A stretch of 12,463 nt of DNA, from contig JAIRSD010000264.1 in NCBI GenBank assembly GCA_031255615.1, positions 1-12,463 on the forward strand, read 5' to 3'. The notes under the pieces are model-generated. The model saw only the letters and a list, made by a program, of their open reading frames with translations. It made no database searches and was not told where the DNA came from. This document shows, in pieces, positions 1 through 6,756 of the stretch (the first letter of the stretch is position 1; the number at the start of each line of letters is the position of its first letter). Position numbers and translations under genes: made by a program. Source of the stretch: Treponema sp. GTDB lineage: Bacteria; Spirochaetota; Spirochaetia; Treponematales; Breznakiellaceae.

Positions 1-120
1 TCCCCGCCGGCCTCCCCGCCGGCCTCCCCGCCGGCCTCCCCGCCGGCCTCCCCGCCGGCCTCCCCGCCGGCCTCCCCGCCGGCCTCCCCGCCGGCCTCCC
101 CGCCGGCCTCCCCGCCGGCC
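1..120. repeat. 12-bp perfect tandem array, 10 copies, open at the left edge
   Basis: The unit TCCCCGCCGGCC is repeated ten times without a mismatch from the first base of the window, so the array continues upstream by an unknown number of copies. Each unit holds the palindrome GCCGGC, and any two neighbouring units can fold as a GCCGGC stem with a CTCCCC loop. The unit is a multiple of three, so it is open in all frames; read forward it would give PAGL, PRRP or SPPA repeats. I see no start codon or ribosome site tying it to a gene, so I treat it as non-coding, but the C-terminal end of an upstream protein cannot be excluded. Such arrays are prone to slippage, so copy number may vary. Confidence 0.95.
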
Positions 121-231
121 CGGCAGCTCAAAGGCATCATCCCCCAATGCGGGACGAACCGGGGGCCAAATGGAGAAGCGCCGCGGAACCGCACCGAAAG
201 GCTACGCAAAACCCCTGTTTTAAAGTACCCT

Positions 232-265
232 GTCCCCAGGCCCGCCTTGGGGACGGAGGCCGTCC
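232..265 (+). promoter_or_regulatory. Leader with two overlapping hairpins before the sugar operon
   Basis: GTCCCCAGG (232-240) can pair with CCTTGGGGAC (245-254) with one bulged T. GGACGG (251-256) can pair with CCGTCC (260-265) around an AGG loop. The two stems share bases 251-254 and so exclude each other. A T-rich run (273-284) follows before the ribosome site at 288-294. CCAAATGG near 167-174 can also pair with CCATTTGG at 270-277. This looks like an attenuator-type leader, but no ligand motif or leader peptide is recognised, and high GC content makes chance hairpins common. Confidence 0.3.
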
Positions 266-299
266 GGGGCCCATTTGGTTTTTTGGTAAGGAGGCGATT

Positions 300-1211
300 A
301 TGGCTGGTCCGATATTGGTCATACTGGCTGCGGGTATGGGGAGCCGCTACGGCGGTCTGAAGCAGATGGATCCTATCGGGGCCGCGGGGGAAGCTCTGCT
401 GGATTACTCGGTCTACGATGCCCTCCGTTCGGGTTTTAAGAAGATCGTGTTTATCATCCGCCGGGATTTCGAGGAAGATTTCAGGCATCTGGTTCTCGGC
501 CGGATGGGGAGCGGTTTTGCCTGCGAGCTTGCCTTCCAGGAGCCCGAGGCCCTGATACCCCCGGAACTGGCGGAGGAGTCCCGCAGGGCGGGGAGGACCA
601 AGCCCTGGGGCACCGCCCACGCCCTGCTCTGCGCGGCCCCCCTTATCGACGCCCCCTTTACGGTGATTAACGCCGATGATTTCTACGGCAGGGAGGCCTT
701 TCAGGTTATGGGGGACTTCCTGGGCGCGGAGGATCTTGACGAGGGGGCCATCGTTCCCTACGGCCTGGAGAAGACCTTGAGCCCCAGGGGGACCGTCAGC
801 CGGGGGGTCTGCGCGATTGAGGGCGGCCTGCTGCGGCGGGTGGAGGAATTGAAATCCATCGAAAAGCGGGGGGAGGGCATCTTTAACACCGGGGCCGGCG
901 GGGAAAGGCGGGAACTTGCCCCCGATACGCCGGTGTCAATGAACTTTTGGGGCTTCCCGCCCCGGATTATCCCGGAACTGCGGGGCTATTTTGACGAATT
1001 TCTTAAGAATTCCGGCAGGGATCCCAAAAGCGAGTGCTATATCCCCCTCGCGGTGGATTGGTTCATCGGGAACAAGATCCTGAAGGTCCGCGCCCTGAAC
1101 GCCAATTCCGAATGGTTCGGGGTCACCTACCAGGAAGATCGGGAGGCCGCCCAAAAGCGGACCGCCGAGTTGAGCGGGGCCGGGGTGTACCCCTCGCCGC
1201 TTTGGGGCTAA
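300..1211 (+). CDS. Sugar-phosphate nucleotidyltransferase (NTP_transferase family)
   Basis: This 303-aa protein belongs to the GT-A-fold nucleotidyltransferases that join a nucleoside triphosphate to a sugar 1-phosphate, releasing pyrophosphate. The N-terminal signature LAAGMGSRYGGLKQ (residues 9-22) is the nucleotide-binding loop. PWGTAHAL (102-109) and NADDFYG (124-130) match the second binding segment and the metal-binding aspartate of the family. VSMNFWGFPP (212-221) lies in the sugar-binding half. The ATG at 300 is chosen because AAGGAGG (288-294) sits 5 nt before it and the signature begins just after it. The frame stays open upstream to the window edge, but an earlier start at 147 would add a residue run with no family match. 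Stop is 15 nt before galE. By context it probably supplies UDP- or dTDP-sugar for the epimerase; the exact substrate cannot be read from sequence. It is not the classical GalU length or sequence, so no symbol is given. Confidence 0.88.
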   Translation: MAGPILVILAAGMGSRYGGLKQMDPIGAAGEALLDYSVYDALRSGFKKIVFIIRRDFEEDFRHLVLGRMGSGFACELAFQEPEALIPPELAEESRRAGRTKPWGTAHALLCAAPLIDAPFTVINADDFYGREAFQVMGDFLGAEDLDEGAIVPYGLEKTLSPRGTVSRGVCAIEGGLLRRVEELKSIEKRGEGIFNTGAGGERRELAPDTPVSMNFWGFPPRIIPELRGYFDEFLKNSGRDPKSECYIPLAVDWFIGNKILKVRALNANSEWFGVTYQEDREAAQKRTAELSGAGVYPSPLWG

Positions 1212-1226
1212 TGGAGGGAACGGCTG

Positions 1227-2189
1227 ATGAACGTGTTGGTTATCGGCGGCGCGGGCTATATCGGGAGCCATGTGGCCAGGGAACTGCTCGACAAGGGCTG
1301 CCGGGCCGCGGTCTTTGACAACCTTTCCTCCGGCCTCCGGGAGAACCTTTTCCCGGAGGCGGGCTTTATCCATGGGGATATCATGGATTACCAGGCCCTG
1401 CGCCGGGCCATGGGGGGGAATTTCGACGCCCTTATCCACCTCGCCGCCTTTAAGGCCGCGGGGGAATCCATGACCGCCCCGGAAAAATACTCGCTGAACA
1501 ATATAACCGGTACCATCAATATTCTGAACGCCGCGTCGGAGGCGGGGATAAAAAACATTGTTTTTTCTTCCAGCGCCGCGGTCTACGGGGAACCGGCCTA
1601 TGTTCCGATTGACGAAAAACATCCCACCGATCCAGAAAATTACTACGGTTTTACCAAATTGGAAATTGAACGATTCCTGGGCTGGTATGACCGGCTGCGG
1701 GACATCCGCTTCGTCGCTCTCCGCTATTTCAACGCCGCCGGCTACGACATAAAGGGCCGGATCAAGGGCCGGGAGCTGAACCCCGCCAACCTTGTCCCCA
1801 TCATCATGGAAACCGCTGCGGGGATCCGGCGGGAAGTGCAGGTCTTCGGCAATGATTACCAGACCCCGGACGGCACCTGCGTCCGGGACTACATCCATGT
1901 CAGCGACCTTGCCCGGGCCCACGCACTGGCCCTGGACTACCTTGCCGGGAACCGCCGGAGCCTTGCCGTGAATCTTGGAACCGGAACGGGGGCGTCGGTG
2001 CTGGAAGTGATCGAGGCGGCCCGGCGGATCACGGGGAGGGAGATCCCCGCGCGGATCGTCGGGCGGCGGCCGGGGGATCCCGCAGCGCTTACCGCCTCCG
2101 CGGAGCTCGCCCATGAACGTATGAACTGGCGGGCCGAACATTCCGGCATTGATACCATCATCCGCAGCAGTTGGGAGGTATACCGGTGA
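1227..2189 (+). CDS. galE: UDP-glucose 4-epimerase
   Basis: A 320-aa short-chain dehydrogenase/reductase of the extended type, interconverting UDP-galactose and UDP-glucose with a tightly bound NAD. The Rossmann motif GGAGYIGSH is at residues 7-15, the catalytic serine region SSSAAVYG at 114-121, and the catalytic pair Tyr140/Lys144 lies in YYGFTK. HLAAFKAAGES (71-81) and the RYFNAAG segment are typical of GalE. Length is slightly under the usual 328-340 aa. The ATG is 15 nt after the preceding stop, with GGAGGGAA near 1213-1220 as ribosome site. The 3' end overlaps the next start (GTGA), showing translational coupling with the kinase. Relatives acting on UDP-GlcNAc or UDP-glucuronate cannot be fully excluded, but the kinase next door favours galactose metabolism. 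Confidence 0.93.
   Translation: MNVLVIGGAGYIGSHVARELLDKGCRAAVFDNLSSGLRENLFPEAGFIHGDIMDYQALRRAMGGNFDALIHLAAFKAAGESMTAPEKYSLNNITGTINILNAASEAGIKNIVFSSSAAVYGEPAYVPIDEKHPTDPENYYGFTKLEIERFLGWYDRLRDIRFVALRYFNAAGYDIKGRIKGRELNPANLVPIIMETAAGIRREVQVFGNDYQTPDGTCVRDYIHVSDLARAHALALDYLAGNRRSLAVNLGTGTGASVLEVIEAARRITGREIPARIVGRRPGDPAALTASAELAHERMNWRAEHSGIDTIIRSSWEVYR
2173..2178 (+). promoter_or_regulatory. Ribosome site that sets the galK GTG start
   Basis: GGGAGG lies inside the last codons of galE and 7 nt before GTG at 2186. A TTG at 2171 in the same frame is not a good start because the ribosome site would then fall inside its own coding region. Confidence 0.75.
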
Positions 2190-3565
2190 CAGGGGAAAAT
2201 TCCGGGGCCCCGGAGGGGGTATCCCCCGCCGCCTTGGCGGGTTTTCTTGAGACCCCGGCGGTTCGCCGTCTTTTTTCCGAATTATACGGCGCCGGGCAGG
2301 GGATCTGCGAGGCCCAGCGGGATCGCTATATCGGTCTGGCGGCGCAATTCGGAAACCGCTTCGGTCAGGGGGCCTTGAGGCTATTCAGCTCCCCCGGACG
2401 AAGCGAGATTGGGGGGAACCACACGGACCACAACCACGGCAAGGTCCTGGGCGCCAGCATACAGTTGGACTGCGCCGCCGCCGCCGCCAGGACCGGCGAC
2501 AACCGAATCAGCATCCACGACGAAAGTTACGGCGAGGATTACAGCATTGATATAGGGGGGGACCTTTCCCCCCGGCCCGGGGAAAAGGGTTCCGCCGCCC
2601 TGGTCCGGGGCATCGCCGCGGGCTTTAGGGATCCTTCCCTTACCGGGGGCGCCCCCTTCCGGGTGGGCGGATTTTCCGCCTGCGTCGAAAGCCGAGTCCT
2701 TCCCGGTTCGGGCCTCAGTTCCTCGGCGGCCTTCGAAATGCTCGTCTGCGGAATCCTCAATGTCCTGTACAACGGGGGAAAACTGCCGGTGGAAAAGCTG
2801 GCGGCCATGGGCCAGTACGGGGAAAACAAATACTGGGGCAAAGATTCCGGCCTTTTGGATCAAATGGCTTGCGGGGCGGGGGGAATGGCGGCCATCGACT
2901 TCGAAAGGCCCTCCGCCCCGCTGCTGGAAAGGATACCCTTCGACTTCGCCTCCCGGCGCAGCGTCCTGGCCCTGGTGGATACCGGCGGCAGCCACGCCGG
3001 ACTGAGCGGCGAATATTCGGCCATCCCCGGCGAGATGAAAAGCGTCGCCGCCTTTTTTGGCCGGGAGGTCCTGCGGGGCCTTGAGCTTGAGGACCTCGCC
3101 TCCCATCTCCCCGTCCTGCGGGCCAAATGCGGCGACCGCGCGGTCCTGCGGGCCTTCCACTTTATCCAGGAGAATAGCCGGGTGGAGGAGGAAATCCGGG
3201 CCCTCAAGGAAAACGACTTCCCCCGGTTCCTGAACCTGATTCAGGAGTCCGGGGATTCTTCCTACCGGTTCCTGCAAAACGTAACCTTGCCGGGGAGTCT
3301 GGCGGAACAGCGTATCCCCGTCTGCCTTGCCCTTACGGAAGCCTTTTTCCGGGAACGCCGTTTGAATATCCCGGAGCGGCGGGCGGCTTGCCGGGTGCAC
3401 GGCGGCGGCTTTGCCGGGGTTATCCAGGTCTTCCTGCCCCAGGAAGAGGCGGCGGCTTATACGGCCTGGATGCACCGGGCTCTGGGTTACGCCGGGTCCG
3501 GCCCAGACCCCGTGTTTATCATGTCCATCCGTCCCCGGGGGCTGGTGGAGCTTACCGCGCCCTAA
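2186..3565 (+). CDS. galK: Galactokinase-family GHMP kinase
   Basis: A 459-aa GHMP-superfamily sugar kinase that phosphorylates the anomeric hydroxyl of galactose (or a close relative) with ATP. The N-terminal galactokinase signature is present as SPGR (69-72) followed by GGNHTDHNHG (76-85). The ATP loop PGSGLSSSA is near 173-181, LLDQMACGAG holds the catalytic Asp, and the third GHMP motif RVHGGGFAG is near 402-410. One departure: the canonical GEHTD sequence reads GNHTD, so the Glu that contacts the sugar in well-studied galactokinases is Asn, as I recall for a variant group of galactokinase-family proteins. Length is longer than the ~380 aa of E. coli GalK, partly from an N-terminal helical extension. 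GTG overlaps the galE TGA by 4 bases. No galT follows; the first gene of the operon may replace it. Confidence is high for the family and moderate for galactose as the substrate. Confidence 0.85.
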   Translation: MTGENSGAPEGVSPAALAGFLETPAVRRLFSELYGAGQGICEAQRDRYIGLAAQFGNRFGQGALRLFSSPGRSEIGGNHTDHNHGKVLGASIQLDCAAAAARTGDNRISIHDESYGEDYSIDIGGDLSPRPGEKGSAALVRGIAAGFRDPSLTGGAPFRVGGFSACVESRVLPGSGLSSSAAFEMLVCGILNVLYNGGKLPVEKLAAMGQYGENKYWGKDSGLLDQMACGAGGMAAIDFERPSAPLLERIPFDFASRRSVLALVDTGGSHAGLSGEYSAIPGEMKSVAAFFGREVLRGLELEDLASHLPVLRAKCGDRAVLRAFHFIQENSRVEEEIRALKENDFPRFLNLIQESGDSSYRFLQNVTLPGSLAEQRIPVCLALTEAFFRERRLNIPERRAACRVHGGGFAGVIQVFLPQEEAAAYTAWMHRALGYAGSGPDPVFIMSIRPRGLVELTAP

Positions 3566-3710
3566 GGCTCCGGCATCCTAACGCGGCGGCGCCCCAACGT
3601 TGCCCGCTGTAACAGGCCGGCCCCCGTTAAGCGGCGCGGCGGCGGCCCTTGGTATCTTGATTACACTAAACCACCGGATAAGCGAAAGAACCGGGAATAA
3701 AAATGTTAAC

Positions 3711-3740
3711 CACGAAGGGGCACAAAGGAACACGAAGGAA
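3711..3740. repeat. Three 10-bp CACRAAGG tandem units
   Basis: CACGAAGGGG, CACAAAGGAA and CACGAAGGAA follow one another without gaps, after a GTTAAC lead. Similar runs of AACCACGAAGG units occur between genes in many unrelated bacteria. Read forward they give an NHEGAQRNTKE-like peptide, which is probably spurious. Confidence 0.8.
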
Positions 3741-3803
3741 TGTATAAGCGCTTCCTGTCCCCGCCCTGCGTTTTTTTCTTTACGGTAAATTTCTTACATT
3801 CAT

Positions 3804-3826
3804 ATTATCCGGTCTTTTAGGATAAT
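3804..3826. repeat. 7-bp inverted repeat
   Basis: ATTATCC (3804-3810) and GGATAAT (3820-3826) pair perfectly around a 9-nt loop. It is AT-rich in a GC-rich region. No T run follows on either strand, so it is not a clear terminator. Confidence 0.5.
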
Positions 3827-3922
3827 CAGCCTACTACGGTATGGACAGACTCCACATACAAACGGACCGGGAAAAAAAGCGGCGCGGTTGGTGTGGAATA
3901 TGCGCGGATGTCCACGGAATGG

Positions 3923-3955
3923 AATAACGGGGAATCCCAAGGGGGCCCCGTTATT
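3923..3955. repeat. 10-bp perfect inverted repeat downstream of cls
   Basis: AATAACGGGG (3923-3932) pairs with CCCCGTTATT (3946-3955) around a 13-nt loop. It lies about 80 bp beyond the cls stop on the minus strand. It may act as a transcript end or 3' stabiliser, although no T run follows. Confidence 0.55.
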
Positions 3956-3958
3956 GGA

Positions 3959-4014
3959 GCGGACAGGGGCCGCGTCATGCCGGTAGACTCCGCGCCGATT
4001 GCGCTGTTTTGTTG
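3959..4014 (+). repeat. Member of the GCGGACAGGGGCCGCG repeat family, copy 1
   Basis: The 16-bp core (3959-3974) recurs exactly at 10865-10880. In both places it is followed by CCGGTxGA, a GC-rich spacer and a GCGCTGT-(T/G)TTG-rich segment in the same order. The copies differ by small insertions. Confidence 0.6.
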
Positions 4015-4037
4015 GTGTCGGCGTTGCCGGGGCCGTC

Positions 4038-5582
4038 CTACATCAGGGGCGCGAAGATTCGCAGTATATCCGGGATCACCCGCTGAAACACATTGCGGGC
4101 GCAGTCCGCCAGGGTAATTTCGCGGCAGCGGGGCAGGGTGGCCAGAAAATCCTCCTTTACCGATTGGACGGTGCGGCTGCGGTATAACAGCACCCCGCAT
4201 TCAAAGTGAAGATAAAGGCTGCGGTAATCCAGGTTTGTGGTGCCCACCGTGGCCACCCGGTCATCGGATACAAAGGTCTTGGAGTGGTTAAAGCCCTTGG
4301 TGTATTCGTAAACCTTGACCCCGGCGCTAATAAGCTGCCGGTAGTAGGACCGGGAAATAATGGCGACGATTTTCTTGTCCCAGCGGTGGGGGGTAATGAT
4401 CCGCACGTCTACACCGCTTTTTGCCGCCAGGGAAAGGGCGGAGATCAGGTTGTCGTCCACCACCAGATAAGGAGTATTGATGTACACATAGTCTTTGGCG
4501 TTGTTGATAATCTGGATGTAAACATGCTCCCCCACATTTTCATCGTCAATAGGGCTGTCCGCGTAGGGCTGCACAAAGCCGTCGGACTCCACCGTGCAGG
4601 GGTTGTCCTTCCAGGGGTATAGGGCGGGGTAGTTATCCTGCTGTCCGGGTTGTAAATTCCACATTTGGAGAAAAATAAGGGTTAAAGACCATGCCCCTTC
4701 CCCCCGCAGAATGATGGCGGTATCCTTCCAGTGGCCGAAACGTTCCTCCAGGTTGATGTATTCATCCGCCAAATTCGTTCCCCCGGTAAAGGCGATCTTC
4801 CCGTCAATGCAGATAAGTTTGCGGTGGTCCCGGTTGTTTTGCAGGGTTGAAAGTATAGGCCGAAAAGAATTAAAGACGCTGCACTTAATACCCCTGTCCG
4901 TGAGCTGCCGCGCGAAATCGGGGGGCAGCGACACAAAGCACCCAAGATCGTCGTACATAAGCCTCACATCGACCCCCGCCCCGGCCTTCCGTTCCAGAAT
5001 TTCCAGGATGGAATCCAGCATGTGTCCGGGTTTCAGGATAAAGAATTCCAAAAAGATGTAACGCTGCGCCTTTTCCAGTTCTTCAAGGGCCCGTTTAAAA
5101 AAAGCCTCCCCGGAGGGGAGATATTCGGTCTGGGTATGGCCGTAGACCGGAAATCCCGCATGGTTTTGCAGATAACGGGCATGGGGAAGAAAATCCCGGT
5201 CTTCCTCAACCAGCGCGGGAAGACTGTTTCCGGGGAGGTGGAAATAATCTTTGCTTTGCTGGTTCATCTGTTCGATATTGCGGCGGAGTTTTCGGGGATT
5301 GGACTGGATAAGAAAGATGACATACAGGACGCCCCCGAATATGGGTATCATCAGGATGAGGAAAATCCAGGTCAGCTTATAGGCAGGTTTTTCATTTTTA
5401 TTAAGAATATAGACGCATACGGTAACGCTTAACACATTCAAGGCCCAGCTCAGGTGTTGAAAGGTGATGCTGGATCCGACAATTAAAAAAATAAGAAAAC
5501 CGATCTGAATCAACAGGATGCTTATCACAAAGACCCGGCGGCGCAATACCATCCGCAGCCAGTGTTTTTTTATACCGGCCAT
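4038..5582 (-). CDS. cls: Cardiolipin synthase, phospholipase D superfamily
   Basis: A 514-aa inner-membrane enzyme of the bacterial ClsA type, which condenses two phosphatidylglycerols (or a related donor) into cardiolipin. Two PLD catalytic motifs are intact: HRKLICIDG (His253, Lys255, Asp260), followed by GGTN, and HSKTFVSDD (His433, Lys435, Asp440), followed by GTTN. The N-terminal 95 residues hold about three hydrophobic segments (roughly 17-36, 45-60 and 70-92), matching the membrane anchor of this family. Length is normal. The ATG overlaps the end of the upstream YciO-like gene by 13 bp, so the two are probably co-translated. It is the last gene of a three-gene minus-strand operon. Confidence 0.93.
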   Translation of the reverse strand: MAGIKKHWLRMVLRRRVFVISILLIQIGFLIFLIVGSSITFQHLSWALNVLSVTVCVYILNKNEKPAYKLTWIFLILMIPIFGGVLYVIFLIQSNPRKLRRNIEQMNQQSKDYFHLPGNSLPALVEEDRDFLPHARYLQNHAGFPVYGHTQTEYLPSGEAFFKRALEELEKAQRYIFLEFFILKPGHMLDSILEILERKAGAGVDVRLMYDDLGCFVSLPPDFARQLTDRGIKCSVFNSFRPILSTLQNNRDHRKLICIDGKIAFTGGTNLADEYINLEERFGHWKDTAIILRGEGAWSLTLIFLQMWNLQPGQQDNYPALYPWKDNPCTVESDGFVQPYADSPIDDENVGEHVYIQIINNAKDYVYINTPYLVVDDNLISALSLAAKSGVDVRIITPHRWDKKIVAIISRSYYRQLISAGVKVYEYTKGFNHSKTFVSDDRVATVGTTNLDYRSLYLHFECGVLLYRSRTVQSVKEDFLATLPRCREITLADCARNVFQRVIPDILRIFAPLM

Positions 5583-6250
5583 TGCCCCGCCCCTTGACGA
5601 AGGACCTGCACCTCATCGCCGGTAATATCCAGAACAGTGGAAAAGATGCGAGTCTGCTCCTCATCCCCGGAGATGATAAGGTCCAGCCCCTCAATGTCTT
5701 CCAGCTCCCAATCCGCCTCAAAGAGATCTTCTTCGGGAATTTCCAGGACCGTATCCGCCGCGGCGTCCGCATCCCTTGCGCCCCGGCCGCCCTCCCCGTT
5801 TCCGGCGGCTGTCATGCTTTGCTTTGCGGTTATTGAATACAAGGGAAAGGCCAGAGTTTTAATCAGGGCCAGGGGGATGGGATGGTCGGGAATCCTGATC
5901 CCCACCTCCCGGCGGCGTATATCGAGGATCTTCTCCGTACCCGCAAGGGTTTTAAGGATAAAGGTATAGGGTCCCGGAGAAAGCCGCTTGATAAGCCGGA
6001 AACGGGTGTTGTCCATGCTGCACAGTTCCCCAAACTGGGAAATATCGGCGCACAACAGGGTAAAACGCCGTTCGTCCCGCTCTCCGGACAGGGCCTTCAG
6101 TTTTTTTATCCCCGCCTTTGATTTAAGGGAGCAGGTCAGGGCCCAGCTTGTATCGGTGGGCAGGGCTAAAAGGCCTCCCCTGTTTAGAATCTCCGCCCCC
6201 CTCGCCAAAATCCTGTCGTCGATATTGCCTGGCGTTACATACTCAATCAT
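5570..6250 (-). CDS. YciO/YrdC (Sua5)-family protein, possible threonylcarbamoyl-AMP synthase
   Basis: A 226-aa member of the YrdC/YciO fold, which binds nucleotide and RNA. TsaC/Sua5 members make threonylcarbamoyl-AMP from threonine, bicarbonate and ATP for tRNA t6A. The N-terminal ALPTDTSWAL (29-38) and the FTLLCADISQFG (63-74) and RLSPGPYTFIL (89-99) segments follow the YciO branch more than TsaC. The usual S/TSAN motif appears as SITAKQS (139-145), and the KxR motif of TsaC is not obvious. A low-complexity Gly/Ala/Asp linker (148-165) precedes an acidic C-terminal part. The ATG at 6250 is 5 nt after the upstream gene's stop. The partner enzyme TsaD is encoded about 2 kb away on the other strand. 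Family assignment is firm; catalytic role is uncertain, because E. coli YciO does not replace TsaC. Confidence 0.82.
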   Translation of the reverse strand: MIEYVTPGNIDDRILARGAEILNRGGLLALPTDTSWALTCSLKSKAGIKKLKALSGERDERRFTLLCADISQFGELCSMDNTRFRLIKRLSPGPYTFILKTLAGTEKILDIRRREVGIRIPDHPIPLALIKTLAFPLYSITAKQSMTAAGNGEGGRGARDADAAADTVLEIPEEDLFEADWELEDIEGLDLIISGDEEQTRIFSTVLDITGDEVQVLRQGAGQWPV

Positions 6251-6255
6251 ACGAT

Positions 6256-6699
6256 CTATTCAACCCATAGAAGTTTGTCCGGCTGCGATTCCTGTAGGAA
6301 AATTTTGTGATAACGGCCCGAGTGGGAAACCCCCGCGTTCTCCGGGAAGTATGTTTTTCGGAAAAACCAGACCACGTCGGACATAACGGGCGACGAATCG
6401 GTAGGGGCGTAACGGAACCATATTTCGTTATCCTCCAGAATCCGCCTGACCGGCCCCCGGGCGGTCAGTTCAGGATCCGTAAGGCGGCGGAGTTCCGTCC
6501 GCAGACCCCCGTAGCGGGTATCCCCCACGCTGAGCATCCGCAGATGCCGCCGCTCGTCCATCCAGTAGATTTCGTAGACTCCCCCCACGGAAGGGACCCT
6601 GGCGTTGATGGTCCAACGATCCGCCTTCGCAAGGGGGGACCAGCTAACGGAATAATACACGTTCTTCCCCCATTCCCGGGCGCTAATACCATAAACCAC
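6256..6699 (-). CDS. Conserved-type hypothetical protein, first gene of the cls operon
   Basis: A 147-aa soluble protein with no signal peptide or membrane segment, and I do not recognise its family. Residues 36-75 (VPSVGGVYEIYW...LSVGDT...GGLRTEL) have the spacing of a degenerate GIY-YIG-like beta-hairpin (GVYEIY, then VGDT, then an Arg-containing helix). No catalytic Tyr/Arg/Glu set is clear, so this is only a structural hint. It has many aromatic residues (Tyr/Trp/Phe). The start is GTG at 6699, with only a weak upstream purine stretch. Tight 5-nt spacing to the YciO-like gene and a promoter at 6762-6789 support it as a real co-transcribed gene. Confidence 0.68.
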   Translation of the reverse strand: MVYGISAREWGKNVYYSVSWSPLAKADRWTINARVPSVGGVYEIYWMDERRHLRMLSVGDTRYGGLRTELRRLTDPELTARGPVRRILEDNEIWFRYAPTDSSPVMSDVVWFFRKTYFPENAGVSHSGRYHKIFLQESQPDKLLWVE

Positions 6700-6756
6700 C
6701 CCATTATCTTACCATACCCCTGTTATTTTTTCTATACGCTTGATATGCCCCTGTGT

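Larger units (their letters stand above)
3566..4037. other. Intergenic gap between galK and cls, no gene supported
   Basis: The gap lies between the ends of two convergent genes. It contains a CACGAAGG-type triplet repeat (3711-3740), two inverted repeats (3804-3826 and 3923-3955) and one member of the 16-bp-core repeat family (3959-4014). A T7 run read on the minus strand just beyond a weak GC stem (around 3875-3900) could end the cls transcript, but the stem is only about 4 bp. Open frames here lack ribosome sites and have low-complexity composition. Confidence 0.6.

Noticed and set aside
1..120. CRISPR array
   Set aside because: The units are contiguous 12-mers with no spacers, and no cas gene is present.
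936..2141. 401-codon open frame on the minus strand across galE
   Set aside because: It is antisense to two well-supported genes; long open antisense frames are expected in GC-rich coding DNA.
2381..3475. 364-codon open frame antisense to galK
   Set aside because: It is a shadow of the kinase gene with low-complexity composition.
3570..3650. Possible integron attC site after galK (CCTAAC near 3578 and GTTAAGC near 3627)
   Set aside because: The core-like hexamers pair for only about five bases, there is no convincing inner L-box pair, no integrase gene and no cassette structure.
3826..4200. 124-codon minus-strand frame at the end of cls
   Set aside because: It overlaps the cls C-terminus in another frame, and the remainder is repeat DNA without a ribosome site.
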